Shown: positions 1 through 8,935, counted from the stretch's first letter. The stretch: DNA of 64,000 nucleotides from Lewinellaceae bacterium (GCA_020636105.1 JACJYL010000002.1:1950001-2014000); one strand, 5' to 3'. A program made the numbers and translations. The notes: generated from the sequence alone by a model not told the origin.

Positions 1-1
1 T

Positions 2-1969
2 TATGATACCGACCCCGAGAATGAAATCCAAAGCCTTTCTTTGAATGGTAATGCCTTAATCCTTTCCAACGGCGGTGGTTTTGTGACCCTGCCTGAGGAT
101 ATGGATAACCAGACATTGACCGTTTCGGGCACCAACCTGATCATTGAACATGGCAATACAGTTGATTTATCTGTTTTGCAGGACGGCGTAACGGATGCGG
201 ATGCCGACCCTGAAAACGAACTTCAAACCTTATCTTTTGATATTACGACCAACGAACTTTCTTTGTCCAACGGAAATACTATATCTATTCCCACCGGAGG
301 AACAGATGCCGATGCCAATCCGTTGAACGAGCTACAAAACCTCTCGCTGGACGGCTCTATTCTGACCTTGTCCGATGATGGAGGAAGCGTGGATTTATCA
401 ATCCTCCAGGATGGTGTTACGGATGCGGATGCCAATCCATATAACGAAATTCAGACCCTCAGTAAATCCGGCAATACAGTGACCCTTTCCAATGGCGGCG
501 GCTCTTTTGTAGATGACGTTACCGATGCCGATTCAAACCCCCAAAATGAACTACAGCAACTGAGTTTAAATGCCAACATCCTTTCGCTTTCCAATGGTGG
601 TGGAAGCGTGGAATTGCCAACAGACGAAGCGTCCAGCCTCTGGTCAGAAAATGACTCAGGCATAGATTATCCAAGCGGCAATGTAGGCATTAACACCACA
701 ACACCTTACGCTGCCCTTGAGGTGTACAACGATGATAGTGATTGGGAAGCCGGTTATTTCTACCTGTCGAATACTGCGAATGGCTACTCGGCGCTGGCTG
801 GCATCACGGAAGGCTCGGGATCAGGTGTTTCAGGAACTTCCTTAGGCGAGGGTGCCGGAGGTTTCTTTGAAAATGATAATGATAACAACCTGGCACTGCA
901 AACGGGAGCAGGCAGGGTGGGCATCGGGACAGATGAAGCCGACGGGCGGATGGAAATTTACCATAATTCTACCCCTTCAGATCCTACCCTGTTACTCCGG
1001 GAAGAAGCCAACGATTACGCACGCCTGGATTTCAAAAACACCTTCAATGGTAATAAAAAATGGTCGATCGGCGGTTATGCTGGCAGTTCAGATTATAGCT
1101 CAAAACTCAGTTTCCAGTTCAAACAGGACGGTTATGCCGGTCAGGACCACCTGACCATTCTCGGTGATGGTTTTGTCGGCATCGGCAATACTAATCCTGA
1201 CCAATCCCTGGTAGTGGGCCAAAACATTGGCACCGGCTGGAGCATTCCTGCTATCACCGTGGGCGATAATACCGGAGGCGCTATCGAAGTCGGCAACAGT
1301 CAGTACAGTCTTAGTATAGATGCTGCTTCGCCTTATAACAGGATCGCCTCCACCTCTCCCGACGGTTTTGGATTGGGAGAAATCGAAATGCGTACCTCGG
1401 GGATTGCCATCGGAGAAAGTCCGGGCAGCCCTGCAGGATATATGATGGCTCTCGTTCACGAAGATTACGGTTTGCTCATCGAACGTGCCGGCACCTCAAA
1501 CAATTGGGAGATTTACGCGGTAGATAATCCCAACCATAACCTCAGCCTGTTTTCCAATGGTTATTTCCGTGGAGAATTTGACGGTACTTCCGGCGAATAC
1601 TACTCCGTTTCTGATCGTAACCTGAAACAAAATATTAACCCAATTGGGAATGTGCTCGATCAGGTGATGCAATTGAAAGCTTCACGTTATCAATACAAAG
1701 ACAACAACCCCGGGCAAAAGCAATCCATCGGCTTCATCGCCCAGGATGTTCAGCAATTGTTCCCAGAGCTTGTCACCGTCAGTGAAGATAAACGCTCGGA
1801 AGGCATCCATGCGGTAAATTATGCAGGTTTCAGCATCCTGGCCATCAAAGCCATCCAGGAGCAACAGACACAGATTGAAGCACTCAACGCTGAGCTGGAA
1901 GCCCAAAAAAAGAAGGCGGAAGCGTTGGAGGCCAGGCTTGTGAGATTGGAGCGGTTGTTGGAGGAATAG
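2..1969 (+). CDS. Repetitive tail-fibre-like protein with C-terminal S74 chaperone domain (5' end outside window)
   Basis: The reading frame is already open at base 2, so the true start lies upstream. The N-terminal part seen here holds about five repeats of the form D-A-D-x-x-P-x-N-E-L-Q-x-L-S followed by a short strand and S-N-G-G-G. After that come strands of the type V-G-I-G/N-T-x-x-P (three near codons 225-395). The last about 110 residues match the Peptidase_S74 intramolecular chaperone of endosialidase: SDRNLK near codons 537-542 supplies the Ser and Lys of the self-cleavage dyad, then IGFIAQDVQQLFPELV, and a C-terminal coiled coil rich in Glu, Ala and Lys. In phage spikes this domain trimerises the fibre and then cuts itself off. 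I infer a trimeric, fibrous surface or secreted protein. No signal peptide can be judged because the start is missing. The gene at 59448-62126 has the same C-terminal architecture. Confidence 0.85.
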   Translation, partial: YDTDPENEIQSLSLNGNALILSNGGGFVTLPEDMDNQTLTVSGTNLIIEHGNTVDLSVLQDGVTDADADPENELQTLSFDITTNELSLSNGNTISIPTGGTDADANPLNELQNLSLDGSILTLSDDGGSVDLSILQDGVTDADANPYNEIQTLSKSGNTVTLSNGGGSFVDDVTDADSNPQNELQQLSLNANILSLSNGGGSVELPTDEASSLWSENDSGIDYPSGNVGINTTTPYAALEVYNDDSDWEAGYFYLSNTANGYSALAGITEGSGSGVSGTSLGEGAGGFFENDNDNNLALQTGAGRVGIGTDEADGRMEIYHNSTPSDPTLLLREEANDYARLDFKNTFNGNKKWSIGGYAGSSDYSSKLSFQFKQDGYAGQDHLTILGDGFVGIGNTNPDQSLVVGQNIGTGWSIPAITVGDNTGGAIEVGNSQYSLSIDAASPYNRIASTSPDGFGLGEIEMRTSGIAIGESPGSPAGYMMALVHEDYGLLIERAGTSNNWEIYAVDNPNHNLSLFSNGYFRGEFDGTSGEYYSVSDRNLKQNINPIGNVLDQVMQLKASRYQYKDNNPGQKQSIGFIAQDVQQLFPELVTVSEDKRSEGIHAVNYAGFSILAIKAIQEQQTQIEALNAELEAQKKKAEALEARLVRLERLLEE

Positions 1970-1974
1970 TATTA

Positions 1975-2030
1975 CAGAACCGCAAATATGAGTCATCCCG
2001 AATTTCATCTAATCAGATTAAATTCGGGAT
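1975..2030. terminator. Left part of an intergenic hairpin split by the IS110 element
   Basis: Bases 1975-2005 form the left arm, 2006-2019 the loop and 2020-2030 the first 11 bases of the right arm. The other 20 bases of the right arm are at 3290-3309, on the far side of the IS. Rejoined, the arms make a 31-bp stem with one mismatch. The stem lies between the stop codons of two convergent genes (1969 and 3315), so a bidirectional terminator is the simplest reading. A REP-like repeated palindrome is the alternative. Confidence 0.8.
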
Positions 2031-2074
2031 GAACTGTGTTCATCTCCAAATTTTTTTCGGAAAATCAGAAAATT

Positions 2075-3064
2075 TTATTTGGCAAAATAATGTTTTAGTC
2101 TGTATTCCGGATCAAATTTTTGTCCAGTTATAGCTATAGTGAAAGCGATTTTCAGCAACTTATTGGCCACCGCAATCATGGCTACTTTAAATGGTTTTTT
2201 CTTTGCAATATAGAGTCTTTCAAATAGTTCCTTACATACAGGGTTAAACCTTTTGGCACTTAAAGCACATTCATAAAGTAACTTTCGAAGATAGGATGAC
2301 CCTAACTTGCAGATGTGTGAAGCTCCCTTAACACTTACTCCTGACTCGTATGTCCGAGGAGCTAACCCCACATAGGCTATCAAAGCTTTATATGATCCAA
2401 ACTTGGTAAAGCCTCCAGTTATTAGGATTAAGGTGGCTACCGTTTTGGGACCTAAACCGGGAATTGATCGTAAAGAAGCCTCTAATTCTTTGTAATGTTC
2501 TTTAATGCTATTATTGATAAGGCATTGTATTTCTTGTAAATGTTTCTCTAATTTTACTATTTGGCACTTTATTATTTCAAGGGCTTCTTTACTGGGGTCT
2601 GGTACAAGTTCAAAGTTTTTTTGTTGATTGATTAATGCCGTCTTTTGTTTTGTTAATTGTGCAGAAACTGTCATTAACTGTTGAAGTTGTCTTAAATGTG
2701 TCGGTGGAGCTGTCCAACTTTCAGGCTTAAATACTTGGCCATACTGGGCAATAACATAAGCATCTACCCTATCTGTTTTTGCCCTCTTGAGATTCAATCG
2801 AGAAAAATACTTTACACGCAAAGGGTTGACTACACTAACACGTTTATCATGCTCAACTAAATATAATGCCAACCCTACATGATAAGATCCCGTTGCTTCT
2901 ATTATGCATAAGTCCTGATCACTAAGGTTTTTAGCAAACTTTTGCCAACCTTGAGCATCATTATTAAAACGGCTTTCTTCTAATAGAGCCCCTTGTGATA
3001 AAACGCAGACATCAAAACTATCTTTTGATATGTCAATTCCTACAAAACGATCAGATTGTTTCAT
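2075..3064 (-). CDS. IS110-family transposase (DEDD recombinase)
   Basis: 329 residues, the usual family length. The N-terminal RuvC-like domain (DEDD_Tnp_IS110) shows D11 in GIDIS, E56 in IEATG, and D98 and D101 in KTDRVDAY, a full acidic set. The C-terminal Transposase_20 domain starts at SIPGLGPKTVATL (about 200) and has APRTYESG, where S241 is the candidate catalytic serine of this family. No frameshift is seen. The enzyme is expected to excise the element as a circle and insert it at a site chosen by an element-encoded bridge RNA. The start ATG is preceded by the candidate bridge RNA at 3100-3244. It is the only transposase in the window. Confidence 0.95.
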   Translation of the reverse strand: MKQSDRFVGIDISKDSFDVCVLSQGALLEESRFNNDAQGWQKFAKNLSDQDLCIIEATGSYHVGLALYLVEHDKRVSVVNPLRVKYFSRLNLKRAKTDRVDAYVIAQYGQVFKPESWTAPPTHLRQLQQLMTVSAQLTKQKTALINQQKNFELVPDPSKEALEIIKCQIVKLEKHLQEIQCLINNSIKEHYKELEASLRSIPGLGPKTVATLILITGGFTKFGSYKALIAYVGLAPRTYESGVSVKGASHICKLGSSYLRKLLYECALSAKRFNPVCKELFERLYIAKKKPFKVAMIAVANKLLKIAFTIAITGQKFDPEYRLKHYFAK

Positions 3065-3099
3065 ACTAAATCGGTAAATTTGTGTTGATAAAATAACTT

Positions 3100-3244
3100 C
3101 TGTTATGCCTCATCTATCTTACTCAGGCTTTTTGCCTAACAAACTGTCCGAGGTGAAACAGAGAAAAGGAAGCGGGACTGGCTATCCCGAACTGTCTTAA
3201 TGACAAATGACTCATTATAGTCTTATGCCGCTTCCTTATTTTTT
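3100..3244 (-). ncRNA. Candidate bridge RNA of the IS110 element
   Basis: Read on the minus strand. A 10-bp stem (3228-3237 with 3166-3175) encloses a 52-nt loop. In it, 3207-3215 (ATGAGTCAT) is identical to the flank on one side of the insertion (3288-3296), and 3184-3191 (TTCGGGAT) is the reverse complement of the flank on the other side (minus-strand ATCCCGAA, plus 2023-2030). The two guides overlap by the core AT. Next comes a second loop closed by a 4-bp stem (3150-3153 with 3108-3111) with an inner hairpin (3134-3137 with 3125-3128). There 3139-3147 (ACAGTTTGT) can pair with the right end of the element (2029-2037, seven exact positions plus two G-U), and 3116-3122 (GTAAGAT) is the reverse complement of its left end (3283-3289). 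The order target-left, target-right, donor-left, donor-right is that described for IS621. The exact RNA ends are not known. Confidence 0.88.
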
Positions 3245-3249
3245 CATTT

Positions 3250-3281
3250 CAAATTTACCAAATTTAATTTCCTGCCCCTAA
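3250..3281 (-). promoter_or_regulatory. Bacteroidota-type promoter inside the IS left end
   Basis: On the minus strand a perfect -7 box TAAATTTG (3250-3257) is preceded, after 20 bases, by TTAG (3278-3281), one base off the -33 box. Transcription would begin near 3243, just before the first stem of the candidate bridge RNA at 3237. A second TAAATTTG overlaps a few bases upstream (3259-3266) but has no -33 partner at the right distance. Confidence 0.65.
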
Positions 3282-3287
3282 GGTAAG

Positions 3288-3309
3288 ATGACTCATGTTT
3301 GCGGTTCTG
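3288..3309. repeat. Displaced right arm of the interrupted hairpin
   Basis: 3288-3289 is the second copy of the core AT and 3290-3309 is the distal 20 bases of the right arm whose partner is 1975-1994. It ends five bases before the stop codon of the lipoprotein gene at 3315. Confidence 0.8.
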
Positions 3310-3314
3310 ACAAT

Positions 3315-3830
3315 CTACTCAACCAATTTCCCATCGCGGGCAAAAATATTCAAAATGGCGCTATCATTACGTAAATCAGGAATGGAACCATCCAACACTT
3401 CCCCCGGATAACCCAGTCTGACTTCCAGGTAGCCGTTATATGCCACGTTCAGAGGCTCAATAACTACCCAATCACAGGATTGAGAAGAATACGCCGGGTA
3501 GAAATATCCGGTATAAACCAAGGCCCCATTCGCCAATAAAACAAAGCCGACTCCATCCACAGGATAATCTCTGTTTTTGACAATATCAACGCCTTGTTCT
3601 GTCAAGGCAAACCTATGGTTCTGAGGATTATAAGAAATCAGGTCCATATAGGACAAAAAGGGAATACTCATCCATTCTACTGTTGAAGGATCAATTTCAC
3701 ATGAATTGCCCACCGTTTCAAAATTGGTAATCAGATGAAAAGCTACCTCACCCGTTGGAGGATCATCACTGTCCTGCCGACAAGCAGAAAACAGGGCCAT
3801 CATCGTAAAGAAATACAATAATTTTTTCAT
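3315..3830 (-). CDS. Hypothetical lipoprotein
   Basis: 171 residues. A signal peptide ends in a lipobox (L-F-S-A-C, Cys17), so the mature protein should be lipidated and exported. The rest has two further Cys (in NSCEID and SQSCDW), no membrane segment and a mostly beta composition. I do not recognise a family. It stands alone: the converging neighbour is the S74 protein beyond the IS element, and the next gene upstream is about 110 bp away with its own signal peptide. Confidence 0.7.
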   Translation of the reverse strand: MKKLLYFFTMMALFSACRQDSDDPPTGEVAFHLITNFETVGNSCEIDPSTVEWMSIPFLSYMDLISYNPQNHRFALTEQGVDIVKNRDYPVDGVGFVLLANGALVYTGYFYPAYSSQSCDWVVIEPLNVAYNGYLEVRLGYPGEVLDGSIPDLRNDSAILNIFARDGKLVE

Positions 3831-3938
3831 AAGCCTTATTTTTTTTGAATGATCCTAAAATTACAAATTTTCACAGCATAAATACTGTAAAAATTTGTAC
3901 TAATCCTTCTTCACCGTACTTCGTCTACCGAAAAAAAA

Positions 3939-4904
3939 TTAATCATTACACTTAATATTCAACTCCTTCATCTGTCCGTCGGGCATAAGCATGAAATATT
4001 TATGTTTTTCCACCTTAACTTCCACGGTTTTTGGCGTTTCCGGCTTTGGCGTAAAATTCATCTTCAGGTTAAGCGTGAATTGAACCACAGGCTCATTGAT
4101 CACAGGGTTGATCACTACGTCAAAGTTTTTATAGGAAATGGGATTATAAAAGAGGGAAGTTTGCTTTTTTACTTCTTTCAACCCTTTGCTTTGCTTGACG
4201 GCTTCCAGGGAATAGCTGCTAAAAGCCTGGTAGTTGGAATAAGCATCGTGAGGCGTAATGGCGGCCCGCTGTTCTGAAAAGATCATATTGAATTGGTCAA
4301 AATCAATTCCAATGGCTTTGTAAAAACTTTTTTTGGATGCTACAATACGCAGAGCCGCCTGCTGGAGGGAATCGTAAATGGCTTCCAGGTCGTCCACAAA
4401 ATAATCGACCTTCACCAGGTCGTAGATCTCATTGTCCGCACATAAGGTAATGATGTCGTCCAGAATGCCCGGTTCCACATAGTTGATATGGAGGTTTTTT
4501 TGGATCTCGAATCCTTTGGGGACTTCGTTGTAAGTTTTGCTGAAAAGCTTTTTTTCCACTTCAACTTCATAAACAGGAACAAACGATACCATATCAATAT
4601 GCACGTCCTTACGATCAATCCCCAAGGCCATTACGCCTTTAATGATTTTCTCAATACGGGAATTGATGAGATTGTTGGTGGAATCTGAGGTTCCGCCAAC
4701 CTGGGTTACATTAAAAACTGCGGTATAGGAGGATGCCTTTACATTCATCAGGGCATTGACTTCCACCCCTACGTAAGGTGATGGCTGACCGGCACGAACC
4801 GGCTGCCGGCTGTTCATGGCCACATAATTTTGATTGCCGGCATGTTGTGCGATGATCAATTGAGGTATGAAAAGCAGGAAAAAAAGGAAAGGTTTGAGTT
4901 TCAT
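3939..4904 (-). CDS. SIMPL-domain (DUF541)-like secreted protein
   Basis: 321 residues with a clear signal peptide (cleavage near IIAQ, about residue 20). The central part follows the SIMPL pattern: a beta strand of the type VKASSYTAVFNVTQ, a helix leading to GVMALGIDRKDVHI, then VSFVPVYEV, and later a helix around IVASKKSFYKAIGID. SIMPL proteins form periplasmic or surface assemblies of poorly known function. The C-terminal part ends in a Lys-rich strand region. The family call is by pattern only. The gene is monocistronic, with about 200 bp before the divergent kinase gene. Confidence 0.6.
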   Translation of the reverse strand: MKLKPFLFFLLFIPQLIIAQHAGNQNYVAMNSRQPVRAGQPSPYVGVEVNALMNVKASSYTAVFNVTQVGGTSDSTNNLINSRIEKIIKGVMALGIDRKDVHIDMVSFVPVYEVEVEKKLFSKTYNEVPKGFEIQKNLHINYVEPGILDDIITLCADNEIYDLVKVDYFVDDLEAIYDSLQQAALRIVASKKSFYKAIGIDFDQFNMIFSEQRAAITPHDAYSNYQAFSSYSLEAVKQSKGLKEVKKQTSLFYNPISYKNFDVVINPVINEPVVQFTLNLKMNFTPKPETPKTVEVKVEKHKYFMLMPDGQMKELNIKCND

Positions 4905-5183
4905 TGTTTTTTATTTGAATGATGATCAATTAATTAACAAGACAAAGGTAAACGGCTGAAAAGGCAAAAAAAACCTGCAATGAGTGTAGCCCCCGTCCGG
5001 ATGAGGCAAGTGATCCCTTTACCGGATTAACCCTGTTTTCATGGCCAAAATGTGCGCAAAATTGAGTCCTTTAAAAAATCTTACATTTTTAAATGATAGC
5101 AAAAGTGTGTAGTTTTGAAAATGAAAATCGGAGGCGGACAGGAGTTGCGGCCCGCTGACAAACGAAAGAATACAAACAAAAAA

Positions 5184-7130
5184 ATGACAAGAATACTTTC
5201 CTTCATATTGTTCTTCCTCTTATGCGTTGCGGTCACGACAACGGAGGGGCAGACGATGAACGAAAGTAAAAAGATCCAATCTGTCCCCAAAAATATGAGT
5301 TATGGAATGTTACTGGACTCCGCACGGCATTACCTGAAAGTCGATGCAGATCTAAGCATTCAATACGTGGAGGAATCACTGAGAAGCCTCAATACAAAAA
5401 AGGTGCGCAGCAATGGAGAAGTGGCCGCTTCCTATGCCCTTTTAGGAGACATTTATTTTTTCTGGAAGGCGTATGACCTGGCGGCCAGTAATTACGAAAT
5501 CGCCCTGAAGGATATGCGATCCACTGATGACATTATTCCCGTGAAATTAAACCTGGCAAGATGTTTTACCCTCGAAAAAGCCTATGACAAAAGCAATCAA
5601 ATTCTTTTTTCCCTCCAAAAAGAACGAAAGCTCAGCCCCGCCCAAAATGTCGGCATCAAGGAAGGGATGGGAGACAATTTTCGGGGCCTTGGAAAAATGG
5701 ACCAGGCACTGGAATTTTATAATGAAGGGCTGGACATTGCCTCCAAAAATAATTTGTCCGGTAAAATCATCGACCTGAACACCAAAATCGGGGAGGTTTA
5801 TTTTAAAAAAGGGGATGCCAGCAATGCGGAACGCTTTTACAGCAATTCCGTCAATGTGGCCCAGCAGCAAAGTGTGCAGCAGGAGGTCATTCAAAATGAA
5901 AAATTGTCCGACTACTACCGCAGCAGCAACCAACTGGACAAAGAGATTGACCTGCGGAAATCCAACCTTAAAAAGGTAGAATCCCTGCCCGGAAATTCGG
6001 CAGATACGCTTACCACCCAATCCCTCAATTACGATATTGCGGATGCCTACGTGACTCAAAAAAAATACGTTGAGGCCATCCCTTATCTCAATAAAAGCAT
6101 AGCCGTCGCTTCGGAAGTCAAAGACCTGAAGACAGAAAAAAATGCCTTGCAGCGGCTTTCGGAAGCCTATAAAAATGTAGGCGATTACACCAACGCGCTG
6201 GAAAGCTATCAAAAATATGTGGACCTCGTGGACCTGCTGTACAAGGAAAAAGAAAAAGAGATCGAGGATGTCGGGGAATTCAACAAAGCCCTGGCCCTTC
6301 AGCAAAACAGGATCAGTATCCTGGAGAAGGACCGGGAACTCTCGGAGAACAAAATTGAGTACATCGAAAAGGAGCAGCAACTGACGGAACAAAGCAATCG
6401 CCGGCAGCGGTACATTATTTATTCCCTCATCGCCGGACTGGCACTGCTGGTGGTGGCCGTTTTTATGATGTATAAAAGCAACCAACAAAAGAAAATAACC
6501 AACAACTTGCTGGCGCTGAAATCACTGCGCTCCCAGATGAACCCGCACTTCATCTTCAATGCCCTGAATTCCGTCAACAGCTTTATCGCCCAAAGCGACG
6601 AACGGGCCGCCAACAAATACCTCACAGACTTTTCCACCCTCATGCGGGCCGTTTTGGAAAATTCGGAAAAGGACTTCATTCCCCTTTCGAGGGAAATAGA
6701 ACTGCTCAGCCTTTACCTGAAATTGGAACATGCGCGCTTCAGGGAAAAATTTGACTACACGCTGGAGATAGACGAAAAAGTGAATGTCGATGCTTTCTTC
6801 ATTCCCCCGATGTTGTTGCAACCCTATATTGAAAATGCTGTCTGGCATGGCCTACGTTATAAAAAAGACAAGGGGCACCTGGAAGTAAAACTCCTCCAAA
6901 AAGATAAAGAAACCTTGCTCATCACCATCACCGACGATGGCATCGGGCGGCAAAAGTCCAGGGAGCTAAAAACTAAAAACCAACTCCTGCAGCAATCCAA
7001 GGGCATGAACAATGTCTCCTCACGGATTGCCATTTTGAATGATATGTACAAGGATAAGTTGTCGGTAAAGGTGACCGACCTTCACGAAAACGGGGCCGGC
7101 ACACAGGTGGTGCTGGAGTTGAGGCGGTGA
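5184..7130 (+). CDS. Sensor histidine kinase, LytS/YehU type, with periplasmic TPR domain
   Basis: The ATG at 5184 is chosen because a typical signal peptide (MTRILSFILFFLLCVAVTT) follows at once; the frame is open 23 codons further upstream but that stretch is hydrophilic. Order in the 648-residue protein: signal peptide, about six TPR units (about 30-370), a coiled coil (about 375-405), one membrane helix (about 409-430), then the His_kinase domain with MNPHFIFNALNS (H455, the phospho-acceptor) and an ATPase part with YIENAVWHGLRY and DDGIGRQKS. Known relatives sense a cell-envelope signal and phosphorylate a LytTR response regulator. No regulator lies next to it here, so its partner must be elsewhere. 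Some relatives use the TPR part for protein contacts. Confidence 0.92.
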   Translation: MTRILSFILFFLLCVAVTTTEGQTMNESKKIQSVPKNMSYGMLLDSARHYLKVDADLSIQYVEESLRSLNTKKVRSNGEVAASYALLGDIYFFWKAYDLAASNYEIALKDMRSTDDIIPVKLNLARCFTLEKAYDKSNQILFSLQKERKLSPAQNVGIKEGMGDNFRGLGKMDQALEFYNEGLDIASKNNLSGKIIDLNTKIGEVYFKKGDASNAERFYSNSVNVAQQQSVQQEVIQNEKLSDYYRSSNQLDKEIDLRKSNLKKVESLPGNSADTLTTQSLNYDIADAYVTQKKYVEAIPYLNKSIAVASEVKDLKTEKNALQRLSEAYKNVGDYTNALESYQKYVDLVDLLYKEKEKEIEDVGEFNKALALQQNRISILEKDRELSENKIEYIEKEQQLTEQSNRRQRYIIYSLIAGLALLVVAVFMMYKSNQQKKITNNLLALKSLRSQMNPHFIFNALNSVNSFIAQSDERAANKYLTDFSTLMRAVLENSEKDFIPLSREIELLSLYLKLEHARFREKFDYTLEIDEKVNVDAFFIPPMLLQPYIENAVWHGLRYKKDKGHLEVKLLQKDKETLLITITDDGIGRQKSRELKTKNQLLQQSKGMNNVSSRIAILNDMYKDKLSVKVTDLHENGAGTQVVLELRR

Positions 7131-7280
7131 GGAAATCCACGAAATCACTTTTAAATTTTACATTTATCATTTTACATTTTGACTTAATTCCCCCACTTCC
7201 CTCATCCAAACCACCGTTTCACTCATTCCTGGTTTCATCCAAAGGGCTTTGCCCCTACCTTTGATGAAAAATCCAAGAAA

Positions 7281-8453
7281 ATGAAATCATTAAAATCAAT
7301 CTTTTCCCTGTTTTTGTGTTTTATCGTTTTGAACACGACCTCACTTTTAGCGCAAAACGACCCGATCGCCCAATCCATGGCAGTTGCCAATGAATCCGTT
7401 TCCACCGCCACCGACAAAACGATCAAGGTGGCCTTGTTACTCGATACCAGTAACAGCATGGACGGCCTCATCGACCAGGCAAAAGCGCAACTTTGGGATA
7501 TCGTAAATGAACTGGCGATGGCCAAATGCGAGAACCAAAAGCCAAACCTGCAGATCGCCCTTTACGAATACGGCAACGATAACCTGCCCGCTTCGGAAGG
7601 CCATATCCGCCAGGTATTGGGATTCAGCGATGACCTGGATGACATCTCAGGAAAACTCTTTTCTTTGACGACCAATGGAGGCAATGAATTTTGCGGACAG
7701 GTCATTCAATCCTCGTTAAAACAACTCGAATGGGGCAACAACGCCAAAGACCTGAAACTGATCTTCATCGCCGGAAACGAGCCTTTCACCCAGGGTACGG
7801 TAAGTTATAAAAGTGCTGCCGAACTCGCCAACGGAAAGGATGTCACCATCAACACCATCTACTGTGGTAATTTCGAGGCAGGCATCCGCGAATCATGGAA
7901 AAACGGGGCTGACCTGACAAAGGGTGAATACATGGCCATCGATCAAAATAAAGTGAGCGTGCAAATCCCGTCTCCTTACGATGATGCCATCCTTGAATGC
8001 AATAATCGCCTCAACACCACTTATATTCCTTATGGGGAAGTGGGTTATGACAAAATGCAGAATCAGAAAATCCAGGACAGTAATGCCCAGGGCTACAGCA
8101 ATGCCAATGCCGTAAAAAGAACCATCAGCAAAAGTTCTCATTTTTATAAAAACTCCTCCTGGGACCTCGTGGATGCCGAACAGGAGAAAGACTTCAGTTA
8201 TCAAAAGATCAAAAAAGATCAATTGCCCGAAGAACTCAGAGGCAAATCCATTGAAGAACTCAAAGTTCTGGTGGAGCAAAAAAGGGCAGAACGGCAGACG
8301 ATCCAAAACGAGATCCAGACCCTTAACACGAAGAGAGTGGAATACGTCAATGAGCAGAAAAAACTCAACAACACCATCAACGGCCTTGAAAATGCCATGA
8401 TCAGTGCCATCAAAAAGCAGGCTGCGAAGAAAAATTATAAATGGGAGGATTAA
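7281..8453 (+). CDS. Secreted von Willebrand factor A domain protein
   Basis: 390 residues. A signal peptide ends near LLAQ (about 25). The VWA domain begins at IKVALLLDTSNSMDG, where DTSNS is the metal-binding DxSxS motif, and continues to about residue 230. The last 110 residues are a charged helical region with a strong coiled-coil look (EELKVLVEQKRAERQTIQNE and onwards). VWA proteins of this kind bind protein partners through a metal ion; nothing here names the partner. There is no type IX sorting domain at the end. It follows the kinase by 150 bp; that gap contains the dispersed TTTTACATTT-type motif. Confidence 0.85.
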   Translation: MKSLKSIFSLFLCFIVLNTTSLLAQNDPIAQSMAVANESVSTATDKTIKVALLLDTSNSMDGLIDQAKAQLWDIVNELAMAKCENQKPNLQIALYEYGNDNLPASEGHIRQVLGFSDDLDDISGKLFSLTTNGGNEFCGQVIQSSLKQLEWGNNAKDLKLIFIAGNEPFTQGTVSYKSAAELANGKDVTINTIYCGNFEAGIRESWKNGADLTKGEYMAIDQNKVSVQIPSPYDDAILECNNRLNTTYIPYGEVGYDKMQNQKIQDSNAQGYSNANAVKRTISKSSHFYKNSSWDLVDAEQEKDFSYQKIKKDQLPEELRGKSIEELKVLVEQKRAERQTIQNEIQTLNTKRVEYVNEQKKLNNTINGLENAMISAIKKQAAKKNYKWED

Positions 8454-8468
8454 AATCTTCTTTATGAA

Positions 8469-8485
8469 CTATGTGCCTATGTGTT
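8469..8485. repeat. Short dispersed intergenic motif, copy 1
   Basis: Reading AACACATAGGCACATAG on the minus strand. The same 17 bases occur on the plus strand at 29709-29725, also between genes. Confidence 0.6.
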
Positions 8486-8518
8486 GAAAAGTAATGCATA
8501 GGCATATTGTTTTTATTA

Positions 8519-8929
8519 TTATTTCCTTTCAAGGTCTTTTTTGAATGCTTCTGTATTAATTACTTTGACTTTAGGGAAACTAATCGTCTTCAAAACATTA
8601 AAATCTTTGTCGTGACTAACGATATAATCTGCATTGGCTGCGATAGCGCAGTCTACAAATTTATCATCATCTTCATCTTTTAGAAGTCTAAATTGAAAAT
8701 ATTTTGTTACGAATTCTATATTTCTCAAATTGTCAAATACCCCCATTACACTTTCACTTATATCAGCCCCCATATGCCTTTCAATAATTTCTGAGTATTC
8801 TGATAAAATATCTGTTGTGATACAAAGAGTGTATTCTTTGTCAATCAATTTTTTAAAAATCCAATGCAATTTTGATCTTTCCGAAATACTGACCAATAAA
8901 ACATTTGTATCAAGTACAACTTTTTTCAA
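8519..8929 (-). CDS. PIN-domain ribonuclease toxin of a toxin-antitoxin pair
   Basis: 136 residues, typical for the COG1569 family of PIN toxins. VVLDTNVLL puts the first metal-binding Asp at residue 7; acidic residues follow in the ILSEYSEII helix, in DDDKFVDCAIAANAD and in SHDKDF. PIN toxins cleave RNA, often tRNA or mRNA, and are held inactive by the antitoxin bound to them. The start lies 6 bp after the stop of the antitoxin gene, so both are made from one message. No truncation is seen. Confidence 0.9.
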   Translation of the reverse strand: MKKVVLDTNVLLVSISERSKLHWIFKKLIDKEYTLCITTDILSEYSEIIERHMGADISESVMGVFDNLRNIEFVTKYFQFRLLKDEDDDKFVDCAIAANADYIVSHDKDFNVLKTISFPKVKVINTEAFKKDLERK

Positions 8930-8935
8930 AACCGG

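Larger units (their letters stand above)
2031..3287 (-). mobile_element. IS110-family insertion sequence, complete, about 1257 bp
   Basis: The ends were set from three agreeing signals. Removing 2031-3287 plus one core copy restores a 31-bp hairpin. A 2-bp AT is repeated at both junctions (2029-2030 and 3288-3289). The guide segments of the upstream RNA match both flanks and both ends. There are no terminal inverted repeats, as in the IS110 group proper; the 23-bp inverted match outside the element belongs to the target hairpin. In transposase orientation the left end is long (about 220 bp, holding the RNA) and the right end short (about 44 bp), the layout of IS621-type elements. Transposase and RNA both look intact, so the element may be active. 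Confidence 0.92.

Noticed and set aside
1975..3309. The outer 23-bp inverted match as terminal repeats of the IS
   Set aside because: It lies outside the core dinucleotides and forms the original hairpin with the bases at 1997-2028; IS110 proper lacks such ends.
5547..6488. A 313-codon minus-strand frame inside the kinase gene
   Set aside because: It is a shadow of the kinase frame; the composition is not protein-like and no start signal is seen.
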